Shown here piece after piece: positions 38,265 through 51,895 of a stretch of DNA of 64,000 nt. The notes beneath the pieces are model-generated. The model was given only the letters and a program-made list of their open reading frames with translations, was not told the DNA's origin and searched no databases. Location: positions 6,622,501 to 6,686,500 of the forward strand of contig NC_132971.1 of the NCBI RefSeq assembly GCF_047496725.1. Direction: 5' to 3'. The position numbers and the translations under genes were made by a program. Source of the stretch: Anoplolepis gracilipes. Lineage: Eukaryota > Arthropoda > Insecta > Hymenoptera > Formicidae. Numbering within the stretch: the first letter of the stretch is position 1; every line of letters starts with the position of its first letter.

Positions 38265-38398
38265 CCGTAGGCGGCCAGGGTTGGATCGTAAGGGTAGTAA
38301 CCCGTAGCGGCAGGTTGAAGGGCGGCCGTGCCCCAGGCAGCACCCATGTCCGCCGTCATGCCCATCCCCGTCGCGTCCTTCAGCCCGTACGGATTACC
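38265..38398 (-). CDS. ara: Iroquois homeobox protein, coding exon 3 (residues 150-193 plus two bases of 194)
   Basis: This 134-bp exon runs from a CTCTTGCAG acceptor to a GG|GTAAGT donor. It encodes GNPYGLKDATG, then an Ala/Met/Gly-rich stretch, and ends ATGYYPYDPTLAAY plus two bases of Gly194. The NPYGLKD and TGYYxYDPTLAAYG blocks match the linker before the homeodomain in Araucan/Caupolican proteins (family knowledge). The split codon GG|A is completed by the first base of exon 4, so the reading frame is preserved. It is too short and too split to stand out as an ORF; I found it by extending the gene model. Confidence 0.92.
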
Positions 38399-40913
38399 CT
38401 GCAAGAGCGTCAGCGATAAGCGTTATAATTTATTTTTAACACGTGTATACATATATCGCGTGTATATAAATTTCCCGATGTTAAATGTGCATCGACATGC
38501 TATCCTCCTCTTTTGCAGATTCGTAAAAAAGAAAGACTGGAGAAATATATTTTCAATATTTTTCGAAAGCTATATAGATTTGCGAAAAATTCGAGTTAAA
38601 TTTTAGTTGTAGATTACAATTTACAGGTTGAGATAGTGTGTCTGTGTCTGTGTCTGTGTGCGTGTATGTGTGTATGTGAGAATCCTTCGGAGATTCAATC
38701 CAATTCATCTCAATTTTCGTCGATAGACTGCGACTACAATGAATCGTAATGGTCGTATAAATATAATACTCGACCTAAACCATGGTACACAGTGAGCGGT
38801 TTGTAGTCCTAAGAAGATTATACGAGCACGATAAATGTCCCTGAAAGAAATCTTTCAACCATCCTTTACTCTTTTGGTTACCTCGCGTCGGATTTAAGAA
38901 ACGGGGAGGGAAGGGGCGATGTCACGGGTTAACCGGGCGTCCCTAAAACATTATCACGGACAGACGTCGACTTGTCGGTGTATTAATATAAGCGCGGTGT
39001 CGTCCCGAGGTGCATTATAAAAGCGTGTTGGAAAAGAGAAGCCACAGGGAGAGGAGTGAGATAGGAATATAAAGGTAAGGGAAGGAAATAAAAAGGGAGA
39101 GAAAGAACGCAGGTGAGAAAAGGAAAGAAACGGCGGCACGTTATACGGTTCTAATGGTAGCACAATGGGGTGATATTATTAGCGCAACAGCTTAGGAATG
39201 GTGGTCTTTGGCGCCACAGAGTTTCATGTTACATCTAGTCGTCATCGTCGTCGTCGGGCGTTCTGATTCTTAATTCCCTGTTCGCCCCTAACTCGTGTTT
39301 CGATTTTTGAAGGCCCTTACGGGTGCCCTTGACTTCTTTTTCCGTCTCGCTCTCTCTTTCGGCCCTCGGCCCTCATCGAATGTGGCTCCCGCACACGTAT
39401 ATATCTCCGTCTTTATTTTCTCCTCTTTTCAGAAGCGGCTTTAATGGCGAACTGCGGGTGGTCCGACGTCGACGCCTCGGACTATTGTTACGGCTGCGCA
39501 GTCACACCAGGGTCACCGGTCGCTCGGTATAACCGATTATACTGAGCGCGTTTGCATTAAGGTGGCAATAATCGTTGCGCGCGCCCCAAATCTTGCGACG
39601 CATGCGAACGCATTAGGGAACGCAAGGTGGTTTTAACTTGACTCCCTAGACTCGGGATAAGCTAATGCAACAGCTATTATAGGTTGTTGCAAAAAGCGCG
39701 GGCACGTATATCTATTCCGTGAAAAAATACCTTCTCTATTTTTTTCTATCTATACATTACATGTATGTTGTAATCGATAGAGCAATCTGTCGTAATTTGT
39801 TTAAAATACTTGCCGACTGCATATTGATCTCAATAAACGGCAAATTATACAACAATATTTACATAGTCGGCGGACACGAAATTTTCAACCAATAGATATT
39901 TAAATATTTATGTCCGTGCAAAATGGATAAGGTTTATTCCGTTTTCTTTTTAATAACCACTCTGCGCGCATTGTAAAGGTCTTACAGGGTTCTTATAGGG
40001 TATTTTCGACAACCCGCCGCGCCACCCACTCCTTTCAATGCTAATTCCATTCTTATTATATTATAATGCTCGTTGAATCAGACCGGCCGATTTGAATCAT
40101 CAGAAGCACGTGCTTCCTGCTCAACTGTCCGATAAAAAGAGACTTGAGAAAGTAATGGAGGAAGAAAAGCAAAAAAAAAAAAAAAAAAAAAAGAACGATT
40201 ATAACTACAATTAAGCACAAGAAAATATCAATGTAGTTATGGAAATTAATAGACTATAACAATTATTACATCACTGTAATATAAAAGTTTTATGTTTCGC
40301 TTCTATAGTTATGCAATTAATATTATTAAAATTTATGTTAATATTTTTATTATATATCATATTATTACGTTATAAATTTATATTAATATTATATAATTAT
40401 TATATATTTATATATTATATTTACTTCATTTCAAATATAATTATAGTATTATTTATTTCATTTATTATTAATTTTACAATCATTAAAACCACAAGTAACA
40501 CACATACAGACAGATCTAATATCTTATACCTTGTCCACTTATTATATGCACAATTATATTTATAGAATTACGTAATGAAGTAATATTAGAAAAAGCGTCA
40601 AAATCCCGATAATTGTTTTATTTTCATTTGCCTACTGATTAATCGATATTGGCACATTACATTTTTCAAATATAATGTACAAGCTTTGAATTATATTACT
40701 TATGTAACACAAGCGCTATTAGCGAGGATATCGATAGACTTTCATGATTATTTTCTCAAACGACTTTGTCCCCGAGAAAAGAGTCCCGAGAGACTATATA
40801 ATTATTTAATCGTTAGAGGAATAATTTTTCCACGATACTCTTCTTAAATGTTTCATCGCTGGAATACCGCATAGTTTTCATCATGCAAAAGTAAATTTTT
40901 TATGAAACAAACT

Positions 40914-40946
<33 letters not shown>

Positions 40947-42537
40947 ACGCTTTCAGACAAATGATATCGTTTCGATAATGAATGGAACTGCTGGAAGGAC
41001 GCATACCCTCGTCAAAATGCTCAAAATTCCCGACAGTAGGAACGCTATGGCATTCCGGGCTACATTGTCGTATCAAGCGTGCCGGGTCGCGTGCGCCAAA
41101 TTGCGCCTACGACGTTGAAATTCCACGAACGATTGACCGGCTGGACTGCAATTTATGCCGATAAAGGTGCAAAACTATGACGTCCGCGTGTCACATCGTC
41201 CCGTGCGACAAATGGCATTCCTGGGGTTTCGCTCGGTCTCTCAGGACTATAAACCAATACGCGCGAGGGAGGATCGCGCAACGCGAAGGGCGTTCTGTCC
41301 TTCGGCTTATCGCGTATCCACGCTCATCGGTCTCAATTACATCGAAACTCGCCGACTCGGAGACGACGACCATCCCACACACGGAGCATCACATGAAACA
41401 CCGACACAACGATGAATTGTATTATCCAAGAACACCACACACTATTATATGACTTGTAACGAAAATTATCCAGTGAATGTGATATAAGCAAGTAAATTTT
41501 GTTCTTTTATCATTTTTATAAAGATTGAATTTTTAATTTTTTTTTCAATAAATATGTCAGATATTATTTAGAAATAAGAATGCAACAACAAAATTTTATT
41601 ACCGTTATTTATAAAGATGTAAAAAATATATAAAACGCACTTTTAATTACAATTCAGAAACCAGAAAGTTTGAATTTCAAAGAAAAAAAATATAGTTGTT
41701 TCGCTCTCTAGGTTTGAAAAAATATAATTATTTGAAAAAAGATGACTATCGATAAACATATTTTAAATAATTGAATTTTATTGAAAATATTCGAAATAAA
41801 ATCAAAGTAGTTTCACTTCGGCCTTTTTTCATTTTACACGTGATAAAAATAAATCCTTTTTTTTTAATTTATTAAAAAATTGAGAATTGATATATGAGAA
41901 GATACATAATTTTTTTATAAACTACAAAACAATTTTTTTTTAGAATTTTTGTTTCTGTAAACTCAAAACAATTTATAAGTTAACTATATACCAGAGTGTA
42001 TGATACACGATAAAATCTTTTATTCACTTATTATTGAACATAGTATGACGTTCCTCTTACGTCAAAAGTAAGAGAACTTGAATATGATAATACCAGTTTT
42101 TATTTGTCTAAGTTCATGGAAAAATGGTCAAAATTCATTTTAAAGAGATTAAATAATATTATTTTATAATAATATTATTTTGATATCATCGTATTCAACA
42201 GTTCAAAACTATAAAACAAAACACGTATAATTTATGTTAAACTCTTAAGCAGAAATCTATTTTACCCATCATCCTTTCTAATTTTGTACATGAGCTTTTA
42301 TAAGAATCTACGGGTCATTTAATATATTATAAAAATATTATATTTTAATATCGAAAATTAATCATTGATCATCACGCATAGTTAAAATTGAGAATTTTCA
42401 TAAATTCAAAAACTCGTGGATGCAAAAATATTCAGCAACATAATTTTCGTATAATTCACGGATGCACACGCGCGCAATTGTATGTGCACGCTGCACGTGA
42501 CTACATTGCATGCCAAACGCGCTTAAGTGCCAATTAT

Positions 42538-42585
42538 AAAAGCGTAACAATCTACGATTAAGAAAGCTACGCGTGTTACGCTTTT
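42538..42585. repeat. 12-bp perfect inverted repeat
   Basis: AAAAGCGTAACA at 42538-42549 is exactly inverted as TGTTACGCTTTT at 42574-42585, with a 24-nt spacer. GTTAC words recur downstream to about 42690. Confidence 0.8.
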
Positions 42586-42761
42586 CAATGAGCCGTAAAA
42601 TAACACACGGCATCAGAATCAGAACGTTACGACTTTTGTATTACGGTAAGACACGCGTGCTACAATCGCGAAATGTTACTATTGTGTTACTCGGTTTTGT
42701 TGGATGAGTTTCGTGTATCACGCTGTCGCGCTAATATTATAGGATAGCAAGCACATTCTCG

Positions 42762-42838
42762 TTATTATCGCTTGACATCTCGCCAAAACGAGTGTCAAGA
42801 CATAATAATGGATGTATTATCTCTTGACACTCTGATGT
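42762..42838. repeat. Imperfect hairpin plus a third related copy
   Basis: TTATTATCGCTTGACATCTCG (42762-42782), loop CCAAAA, then CGAGTGTCAAGACATAATAA (42789-42808) pair with few mismatches. A third direct copy of the motif, ATTATCTCTTGACACTCTG, follows at 42816-42834. Confidence 0.75.
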
Positions 42839-43296
42839 ATTAATGGATTAAATAAACAATATATTTTGACGTTGATATCACGTGTATCATTGATAGCCAA
42901 TTTCTGTCATATTTTATAGAGTTTTAAAGAACTAAAAAAGTATAATTTCGTAATATCCTAATTATTCATCCGCTCTAATATTTGAAGAGATTTATCCATC
43001 TTCACTTCGATATGCAATTACTAAAGATTAATCAAGTTTGTGAAAATTTATCATCACATCGTTGATGGAATAATAAAATACGAAAATGGAATTTCTTATA
43101 TGATTCTATAAAAATATATTGATCTTACTTAATCTATAACTTGCGAAATAATATGAATTTTTTACAGCTGTTTCTGTTGCGATTCTAGATAAAAAATTGG
43201 AATAAAAGTGAAATTTCTAATTTTTTCCTCTTATCGTATTAATACACGTATTTATTTAGATCGCGCTATATATACATTTAGAATAAATTTAAGCAT

Positions 43297-43347
<51 letters not shown>
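43297..43347. repeat. (CT)n microsatellite
   Basis: About 50 bp of CT repeat with a single CTCGCTC interruption. Confidence 0.95.
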
Positions 43348-43349
<2 letters not shown>

Positions 43350-45479
43350 AACCAGAATCTATTTTATATCTGAAAAAATCTTGAAAATTTCTATAAGGAG
43401 CGTCTCCCGAAGTAAGGCAAATCCATCAACTGACGAAGCTCTCGCGTGTACTGTCGTTCCCCTATCTCGGGCAGTCCTCCACTCATCCTCCCTCGCGTTC
43501 GCGCACTCTCGTCGCCGCGGCATCCCCCGGTAGTTCTGCCATCTCTCTGTTTCACGGCACATCCCGTGTATTGATTCTATAAACTCGTTCGCATTCTACG
43601 CGAGAGCGATGAGCATTTCTCTCCTTCCTCCGTCCTTGCAGTTGTCCGCCTCTTCGACGCCGATTCGTTTGAGAGAAAAAGAAAGAAAACAGAAAAAGAG
43701 AAAAAGAATGAGAGATGATCTCACTCGGCGTGCATTCGCAATGTGTATCGTATACAGAATATTGTGTCGTATACGATGTTTTTTGCTTTGAAAAAAAGCG
43801 TATGCCACGATGTTTATGAGAAATCGGAGAATATATTGAAATATATGTGTAAATTATATAAAACGTAAATCATAAATGTAAATCTGATATTGTAATTTTA
43901 ATATGTTTGTTGTTTTGTTCTTCTTTGTTTATTTACTTCATTTGTCACATAGGCTCTATGATAAACTGACATTATTAATATCGATCTCTCGTAGTTTTTG
44001 CTAATCCCGCGACAAACATCTAGATCTAGTGATAAATCCGCGACCTTAACGCGTGTTTGCAATCCACTAGACAAGTTTAATTAACTACATTAACCTCGCG
44101 ATATTATTATTATGTGAAAGTGACTGTGAAATAATACATACAGGACATTTTATTAGAGTAGTAAATCTCGACATCTACGTCCGAGATCATAAATAGTTAT
44201 GATATCGCCGCGCTCTAATAATAAGTTAATTTACAGAATAAGTATAACGAGTCGCGATACTCGCGCGTTGCAGGAATATAAAATCGCAGAATTGATCACA
44301 ATTTTTACGCGACTATGTGTTGAGATAAGGATTGTACTCTTTTTCTTTTTCTCTCTTTCTCTTTCTCTCGTATCAGCGTTTATCTACCGGTGTGTACTGA
44401 TTACACGGCGGCATCAAAAAAGCCGATGGCTTTTTCAGTCGTACAAGCATGACGAAAATGAAAATGTGTTGTAGCGATAGCCGCATACGTATCTGATATG
44501 TGGTAATGACACATTTACGACACGTCAATGGCACGCCGCCTCGTGCCATTACGGAATTGCTACTATAGATAGATTATGTGCTACATGTATAGTACGTTAC
44601 TATTATAAAAGTTGATTTTAACGATAATTATACACTCACGCGTACGAAAGTAATGTTCTCTCGACCGGTAGGCTCGCATTTTTATCAAATAGTCATGATA
44701 TCTCAATTATTTCACGAGTATTCATTAACATTCATAAATATGCGAATCGTTGCTCTAATTGATTCACAAAGTTTGACTGATGAAGGATCTTTGCGTACGC
44801 GCGATTAAAAAAATTACGTTTACAAATTCATGTCGTACTACTAATTGCGTATGAAAAATGAGAAGTGTCTTCAAATGATAAATGTATTCGTTGATTTTCA
44901 TTACGAGATAAGTCGTGTACAAATTACACGCGATGAATCGTAACGGGTATAAATCGCCGTGCCATCGAATCACGATGTAAAAGTGAAGCACAGTTTCCGA
45001 CCATATCATTATTAATTAACTTTGCTGTGGCGATTCCTTTTTCCTGAATTTTCTCCTCCGCGGCAGTTCTATTTCGGTCTCGTTGGCCACGCGAAGAATC
45101 AGTAATCGACAAAGCCGTCTAAAAGCGCCCAATTAGTATAATCATCTGATAAATTCAAATTTAATTGGCTGCACTTTCTTCCGATTTGAGATGGCATCGA
45201 ATGCGCTCATCAACGATGCGTCTGTTTCGTTTTCTTGATCATAAAATTCCGGTAATTGGAGAAAAAAATAATCCGATCGCATGTTTTCTTTAATTTTGTG
45301 TATCTTACGCGAATTAATTTTTTACACGTATACACGCAAAATATCTTTACTTTCTCCATTTTTATGAAAAAACTCGAGTAAATGTTATATTTTTAAACAT
45401 AATTCTAATCCATAAAATATTTTCAACGCTGTGCAAGATATAAATAAAATTGCGAAGGAAATTGTGTCGCGAAAATTAT

Positions 45480-45960
45480 AACGTTAAACGAGTTTAGCAT
45501 GATGCATTTTATGAGATTCCTGACATTTTGCGACGGAGCCAGGTCTGAAGCAACCCGCAATCGTTTGAGAAGAATTCTTTGATGACGTATGCGTGCGAAT
45601 TCGTCACCGTAGGCAGCCCCTTGAAAATGTAATGAGCGACGTGTCTTCCGCGAAGCGAAACTTAAACGAGATTATCGGCCGCTTCTAGGAGAAAGGGACG
45701 GGTGAATAATTTGATGCAGCCGGTACCCGGCAGCCTGCAAAGACGCACGAATTCCTCAGCCGAGGGGCCGACGTCCGAAAGAGGGTACCGTCGCCGGATT
45801 CCAAGCTAATTCGCGGCAACACCACGTGCTAATCCGTCTTAAGTTAATACTGGAGGAGCAATAATCGCCCGGTACGCCTAGTACGACGAACCGATCAATC
45901 TGCATCCGGCAGCGGCCGCTTTACACGTTGCGGAACACGTTAAAGTGCAGGTCGATCCTT
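45480..45960. promoter_or_regulatory. CpG-rich unique block in intron 2, candidate cis-regulatory element
   Basis: A balanced-composition island sits between AT-rich sequence, 0.5-1.4 kb upstream of exon 2's 3' border in genomic terms. It contains a TCF-like CTTTGATG (near 45569), an E-box CACGTG (near 45823) and a TAATCC site (near 45831). It has no consistent coding frame. The enhancer call is inference from composition and motifs. Confidence 0.2.
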
Positions 45961-46468
45961 CATGGATCACATGAGCTTGTGTGATATGTATTAACATGTA
46001 GCAGAGCATAACTTAAATTAGAGTATATCAATAGATCGTCGATTGTGTGAGGTTAAAATCGGTAGATAAATGCCAAAATTAATAACACAAAAAATACATA
46101 TAATAAACATATAAAAATATATAATATAAATATAATATAGATATATCAATATATTATATAATGTATATGTATATACCTATTAATGATTCTCTTTTAAATT
46201 AATCTTTAGCATAATATTATAAATTTTGTGAAGTTTTTAATATCACGAACCAGTATCAAAAAAATTCATTAACAATAAGATCAAAAGATTCACGAAAATA
46301 TTATTTTAATTATACTTAATATCATCTGTTGATGCTCCAAGCATGTTATTAAAAATCTCTTGTTCTTGTTTTTCTTTATTATATTTTATGTTTCCGCAGA
46401 ACGCAGGTGCGTTAAATAAGTAAATATTACTCATCAGAAAATAATACGTAAATAACTTATTAACTTAC

Positions 46469-46867
46469 CAATGGCGGGTAGAACGCGGAGCTGTCCATAC
46501 CGATACTGGGGTAAGGCCCCTGATCGGTGGTGGATGGCGTCGGCGTGGGGTAGGAGGAGTAGGAGGTCGCGGTGGGCCCTAGCCGGGGGTAAGCGCCCAA
46601 CGCCAATCTCGCGGCGCTGTCGTACTGACAGCTGCACACCGTTTGCCCCGTCACGGGGTCCGTCATCATGGGCCTGCCGTTCTCGCAACAACCGGGCCCG
46701 GTGGCGGCACCACCCACGGGAGTCGTGGCGCCGCCGGTGCCAGCGGGCCCGATCCCCGTCGTCGTTGTCGCCGTCGACGAGGGCGATAAACCACCCGGGC
46801 TCAACGCGCTCCCCGATGACATTGCCGGCGACGTTGCCGTCGTCGGTTGTCCGCCGCTCACCAGAAG
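46469..46867 (-). CDS. ara: Iroquois homeobox protein, coding exon 2 (residues 17-149)
   Basis: This 133-codon exon starts after a TTTCAG acceptor (LLVSGG...) and ends at PPL before a GTAAGT donor, phase 0 at both ends. Residues 27-75 are rich in Ser, Thr, Gly and Pro and probably disordered. Residues 76-99 hold the Cys block CCENGRP...TVCSCQYD, followed by ARLALGAYPRL and then PYPSIGMDSSAFYPPL. These blocks are conserved in insect Araucan/Caupolican proteins (family knowledge). There is an extra Ala in DSAARLAL compared with the fly form as I recall it. GC content and third-position GC are high, unlike the AT-rich introns, and this opens long antisense frames over the exon that should be ignored. 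Confidence 0.93.
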
Positions 46868-47979
46868 CTGAAAGCAAAGACGCAGATGGTTAACATAATA
46901 TAATTGCACGTGCGCGACGTACAAACGAATTCCATATATTTCCTCGGGAAATTGAAAAGTTAATTTTTTCCAACTTGTTTTAAGTCAACACATGTATATG
47001 CAGTTGTTTGTAGAAGGACTTTGTTTTCTTTCAATGAATTCTCATTTTACATTCTCTTCATTTTTCAGTACAGATACATATAAATAACACGTAAAACAGC
47101 AGCTGCTCGCACGCAAATATGCATAGACATATCGCGATAAGGATATACATATGTACTACATATGCATGTATGATTATAGAGAGACGAAGAAAAAAAATTT
47201 ATTTTTTTTTTTTCGTTGCCTTTTAGCCAATTTACATCGCCTCAACGACTTCCCGATATTCACTGGCATGAATATGTTGAATAGTAAATATATATACATT
47301 TATGAAATGCGAAAATATTGTAAAAAGGCTGATTAGAAGTCAATTCGCAGGCATTGCATATATGTATATAAAGTAATAATCTCTAACAAGGTGAATTCAT
47401 TAATTTAAATAGATACGCACTTTGTAAGAATATCTTGTAAGAAAAAGTTGATCTAGAGGGAGAGATTTCTCTGACAAAATAACGCTATACAGATTTGTAA
47501 TGCCATTAATGATAGTCTTCTTTTGTCAAAATAAAAGGTGAGAAAAAATTTTTACGATTTCTATTTTTTTTTATACGAAAATTTTACGCGATAAGGTCTT
47601 CTTTAATAATCACATCTTCTTGATCTTTAAAAAGATACTCCGGATAAACAATGTACATTTCATGCTACACTCAGTCTTATCGAAGGAGAATCTCGGCGAA
47701 TAATCGTGAACGATTATTCCCCCACGATTAATAGCTCCGTAAAGCTCGTATAAACAGAAAGACGTCAGTCTCATGTGCGTGTTCGCGCGCAGAGGTTGCC
47801 TCACGTTAAATTAGCCCATTGTAAATGAGGACGGAATGAATCCCGGTAATTAATATGGCAAGGGTGCGGAGTTATTTCGAGAGGCTCGAAAGCCGCCGCG
47901 CGAGTCGGCTTGTATATCCGCGTTGATAAAGCCTTCTCTCCGATCTCTCTCTCACATTCCGTTATACGAATCGAGAAGG

Positions 47980-48030
<51 letters not shown>

Positions 48031-49507
48031 TTCTGGAAAATCTGACTCGCTCACATATAGATCTTTCTATTCGTAGATCGTGTCGAAAACGCCTACGAGA
48101 GCGCGTGACGAATAGGATCGACGAGGAATTTATTTTCACAAACGATATTTCTTCCCGTTTTTATTTAGTATTTGCCTTTCTCTTTCTCTCTCTTCCGTGA
48201 ATTATTAAAAGCCCGCGCGACATCGCGCTTATCAATCTCAATGTCAGTACGTTTAGAAAAATACGACGATTCGCGGCGAAGTTTTTGCACACACAGACAC
48301 AAACACGTATTGGTGAAATTTTTCATCGCACGACAAAATTGTCTCTCGGTCGTTAAGTCGCAATATATGTCAGAGATTATTCACTTAGATCTTCTGTTTA
48401 CTCAAAAGTTTGACCATTAATATATAATGGTACATCGTCGTACGATTGTATATCATTTCTTTTATTTGGAGGAAGAAACGAAACAACTTTGTCTGAAATC
48501 TATGCGACAATTATTTACGATGTGAATCTACTTAATTGTCTTTGTGAGAAAATTTGACGAAACCTTTCCGCACCATGTCAAGCCGTACTGTTTACAATCT
48601 CGGGTTCATCGATTTTTCCACGCGCGTCAATACGCCCGCGTATTTTCACAAGAAATATCTCGGGATTTTGCGTTGCAAAAATAGAAGGGAAAAGGGACGG
48701 CGCGACCGTCGAGAAGGAACGAGGTAAACCTAACTTTCGCGAACAAAGACTCCGCACACTCTCGTTGTGGTGGTGGAGCAGCGGTGGTATGTGGTGGCGA
48801 AACTTCGAGTTACGTGCGCGCGCACATGTGTCCCCGTTCACGCATAACGACACGCGACATTTGATTGTGTATGTGTGTGTTATGCGTGTATGTATGTATG
48901 CATGCGTGTTTGTGTCGCCCTTTTCGACGCGCGCTTTTTTTCTTCTCGCCTCTAACGAAACGTTCCGGGCACCTCCAGCGTGTGTCTGGAGCCATTCACA
49001 CCCTGCTGGGTTTCCCACCGGAACCTTTTAAGATCTCGCTTCCACCCCCGCGGCAGCCGCCGCGAAAACCCTTCGGATCTCGTTGTGCAGGAAGAGTCGC
49101 CGTGATATGGCCCTATCTCCCTCGTGTCGCCTTCACCTTGTCGCCGATCGTTCCGCGACGCGCTTGTTGGCGAAGTAACCCCTCGAGAAGCCGAACCGTG
49201 TTGGATTCCGTACGAATCCCGCTGTCGGAGAATTTTTTCGTTCGAGCCTACGTATTTTTTTTCAAGCGATTGCCAACACGTGGCTGGACGTGTAAATAAT
49301 TCCAAGGTCTTAAAGATCGTTTACAAATGCGTCATCAGTGAAGAAATTTCTTCCGTTATATTGTAGTTTCCATAATGATATCATTTGTCAAATAGGTTCT
49401 ACTTTTTTGTAAAGAAAAAAAAGACAAAAGTGGCGAAAGCTCGATTATTCATTATCTGGAAAATAGATATTACTGGCTTGATTTCGTGAACGAAATATTC
49501 CGTCGTG

Positions 49508-49543
49508 ATCTAACATTAATTTCATATCTAACATTAATTTCAT
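49508..49543. repeat. Perfect 18-bp tandem duplication
   Basis: ATCTAACATTAATTTCAT occurs twice in a row without a mismatch, indicating a recent slippage event. Confidence 0.9.
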
Positions 49544-49667
49544 AGGAAAGTTAAACCGCCAAAGTTTCCTGTTCATAAATGATCGATAATAGCAAGAAAT
49601 TGACATATATCAACAATTGAAATAATGATTTAATTTTTCTTTTTTCTCAAACTTCCAATATCAGATG

Positions 49668-49712
<45 letters not shown>

Positions 49713-50240
49713 GCAGAAAATTCAATACATTATGTGTAAAAAAAAAAAACTAAATAATTTATATATATTGACAGTGTAGTAGTTATTAAATCTGATTTTT
49801 TTAATATGTAAAGTATTTTCTTCATTTTTGAATGAATGTTTTTAAATTTAAACTGTGCTTAAATAGGCCAAATGGATGCTGAAGTGTTGCTATCGTATTC
49901 TTATCGCAGGATCATTTTTATTATCGCAAAAGAAAACAATACGATCGGCGTCTTCTAAGAATAATAAATTAGTGTCGCTTATCGTTACGATTAATCAAAA
50001 GATAGTCAACCAATAATTTGCCTCATGAAATTGACAAGATTCGTCACTTTGTTGAGATAGAAAGCATTCTCAGTTACAACTTTCACCATGTACAACTTAA
50101 GTAAAGATCTTTGTAGCGACAAAATGTGACGTGGTCGGAAAAGAATGTGATTTGAGATTCGCTTTTTATTGTGTTACAATCGCGAGAATCTCATGTAAAA
50201 GAACCTGGCGATAAAGCGTATTGTGAGAAAACTATTTTCT

Positions 50241-50760
50241 CCAGGATGTCTACTTAAATCTTGTAAAAAATTCTCTGAACTTTCAAATATTTTTATTCAA
50301 AATTTCGAATAAAGAAAATTGTTTTTAGAGAAGTTACACTTTTTAAGTGTAATTTTTTCAAATAAGTTTTTTTATTATGTATATTTTGCTAATTCTTTTG
50401 ACAAAAGAAAAAAATAAAGAGTTTCAAACAGGTTTTAAAAATATGACAAATACTGAGTGGGGTTTTTGCAAGATTAACATTTTCCACATGCATTTTCATT
50501 ATTTGTTAAAAATTACAATAAAGAACATATACATAGAAATATCTACATATTGCATATTCAGTATTTTAAGACATTAAATATATTATTAAAGAGAGTGTTA
50601 AAAAAAAATTCTTTTAAAAAGTCCCAATAATCTTCAAAAGTCTCAAATTCCCATAATTCCCCAAAATTTTAAAAGTTTCATAACAATTCGTAGATTTTTC
50701 TAAATAAAAAAGAAATCCCTGAGAATTTTCTCTAGAGAGTAAGATATTCTGTTTTCATTA
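50241..50760 (+). repeat. Dispersed repeat, copy B (plus orientation)
   Basis: It begins CCAGGATGTCTACTTAAATC and continues TTGTAAAAAATTC, then TTTCAAATATTTTTATTCAA. It parallels copy A on the opposite strand at 30400-31020 in the same order and spacing of blocks. Its 3' part is rich in TCCC/AATTCCC words. The copies are strongly diverged, so the element is old. The 66-codon frame inside is not meaningful. Confidence 0.6.
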
Positions 50761-51821
50761 ATTTATGTTTTTATTATAAAAGTACGTGGGTTGATCTCGT
50801 GGGTTGACTTTTGTTACTTACCTATCCTTTTTTCCAACCTTTACGTTGTATACATACGTTTTCATTCATCAATACACACAAATTTCCCCACTGTCATTTA
50901 TCGACGCATCGTTGCACGCGGCTGCGCCACATGCACGAACGCTCATAGGTGTAAACGAAAGGTAAGAGGGGAGAGAGGGGAGAACGAAAGAATCCGGAGA
51001 AGCCGAAGTCCTCCAAAAACAGATCTTGTACGTATAACGTTGCGATCGACCTTTATAAACAGGATTAAAAGTGTTCAAAGTGAAATTGAATAGTAGTTGG
51101 GGATTAATCATGCGTCATCGATATCACCTACGAGAAAATAATCGAAACATTTAGCATAGCTCTTATTACACTATACCCTTAATCTATTTTCGCAAACCGC
51201 GTAAACAACTATTTATTTCTCCCTCCTTTTTATTTCTTCTTTTGTTCGCCATAAAATTTATCAGTAGCTGAAATATCAACAACTGAAATTCTCAGGCAAC
51301 GATGCTCGAATCCTGTTATTTGCGTTTTTTAAAAGACGTATATTCGTAAATCCATTACAACAAACTGGCAGCCACCAATTACGCGGACGCGCGATTTATA
51401 CTGGAAAGATGGCGACCAAGGGAGATTGAATGCGTGGTCGATCTTTTCGCTCGTCTACCTTTCCTCGGAGACCGCTTCTCTTTCACAAGCTACAGTTTCT
51501 CTCTCGGACATGTATCTTTCTCTCTTCACCGAAATCACAACCATCGGCAAGAGTGAACAAGAATCTTGCGGCTCTCCCTTCGGCCTCTCCGGCGTAAATT
51601 CTTGTACGACAACGACATTACGAGGCCCTTCTTCTCTCGACAAATTAGCCAGCAAGCGTAGACTTTTATAATGTGCGGACAGAAGAGATCTTCAATTAAA
51701 ATTTAACAGAATGGCGAGCGGTTCCAGATTGCCTTCTCGAGCAGTCTGTACATTTGCGAAAAACAACGCCGCAGAAAAGCCAAGTATTTGGAGCCAACTA
51801 CTCGACACAACATAATTAATT

Positions 51822-51823
<2 letters not shown>

Positions 51824-51893
<70 letters not shown>
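51824..51893. repeat. (CT)n microsatellite, 70 bp
   Basis: Uninterrupted CT repeat in intron 1. Confidence 0.97.

Positions 51894-51895
<2 letters not shown>

Larger units (their letters stand above)
38399..46468 (-). other. Intron 2 of the Iroquois gene
   Basis: This 8.1-kb intron has a GTAAGT donor at 46468-46463 and a CTCTTGCAG acceptor. It holds a (GTGTCT)-type stretch near 38636-38680, poly-A at 40172-40191, CT/CG at 40912-40950, CT at 43297-43347 and a cluster of inverted repeats at 42530-42840. Very AT-rich sequence fills about 40200-40700 and 41440-42400. CpG-rich unique blocks at about 40980-41420 and 45480-45960 could be regulatory. No exon is recognised. Confidence 0.8.

Noticed and set aside
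39676..39700. ATAGGTTGTTGCAAAAAG, similar to mariner-type terminal repeats
   Set aside because: No inverted partner or transposase remnant was found within the surrounding few kilobases.
46471..46893. 140-codon plus-strand open frame
   Set aside because: It is antisense to Iroquois exon 2. The minus strand frame has clear family blocks and proper splice sites; the GC-rich codons open the opposite strand.
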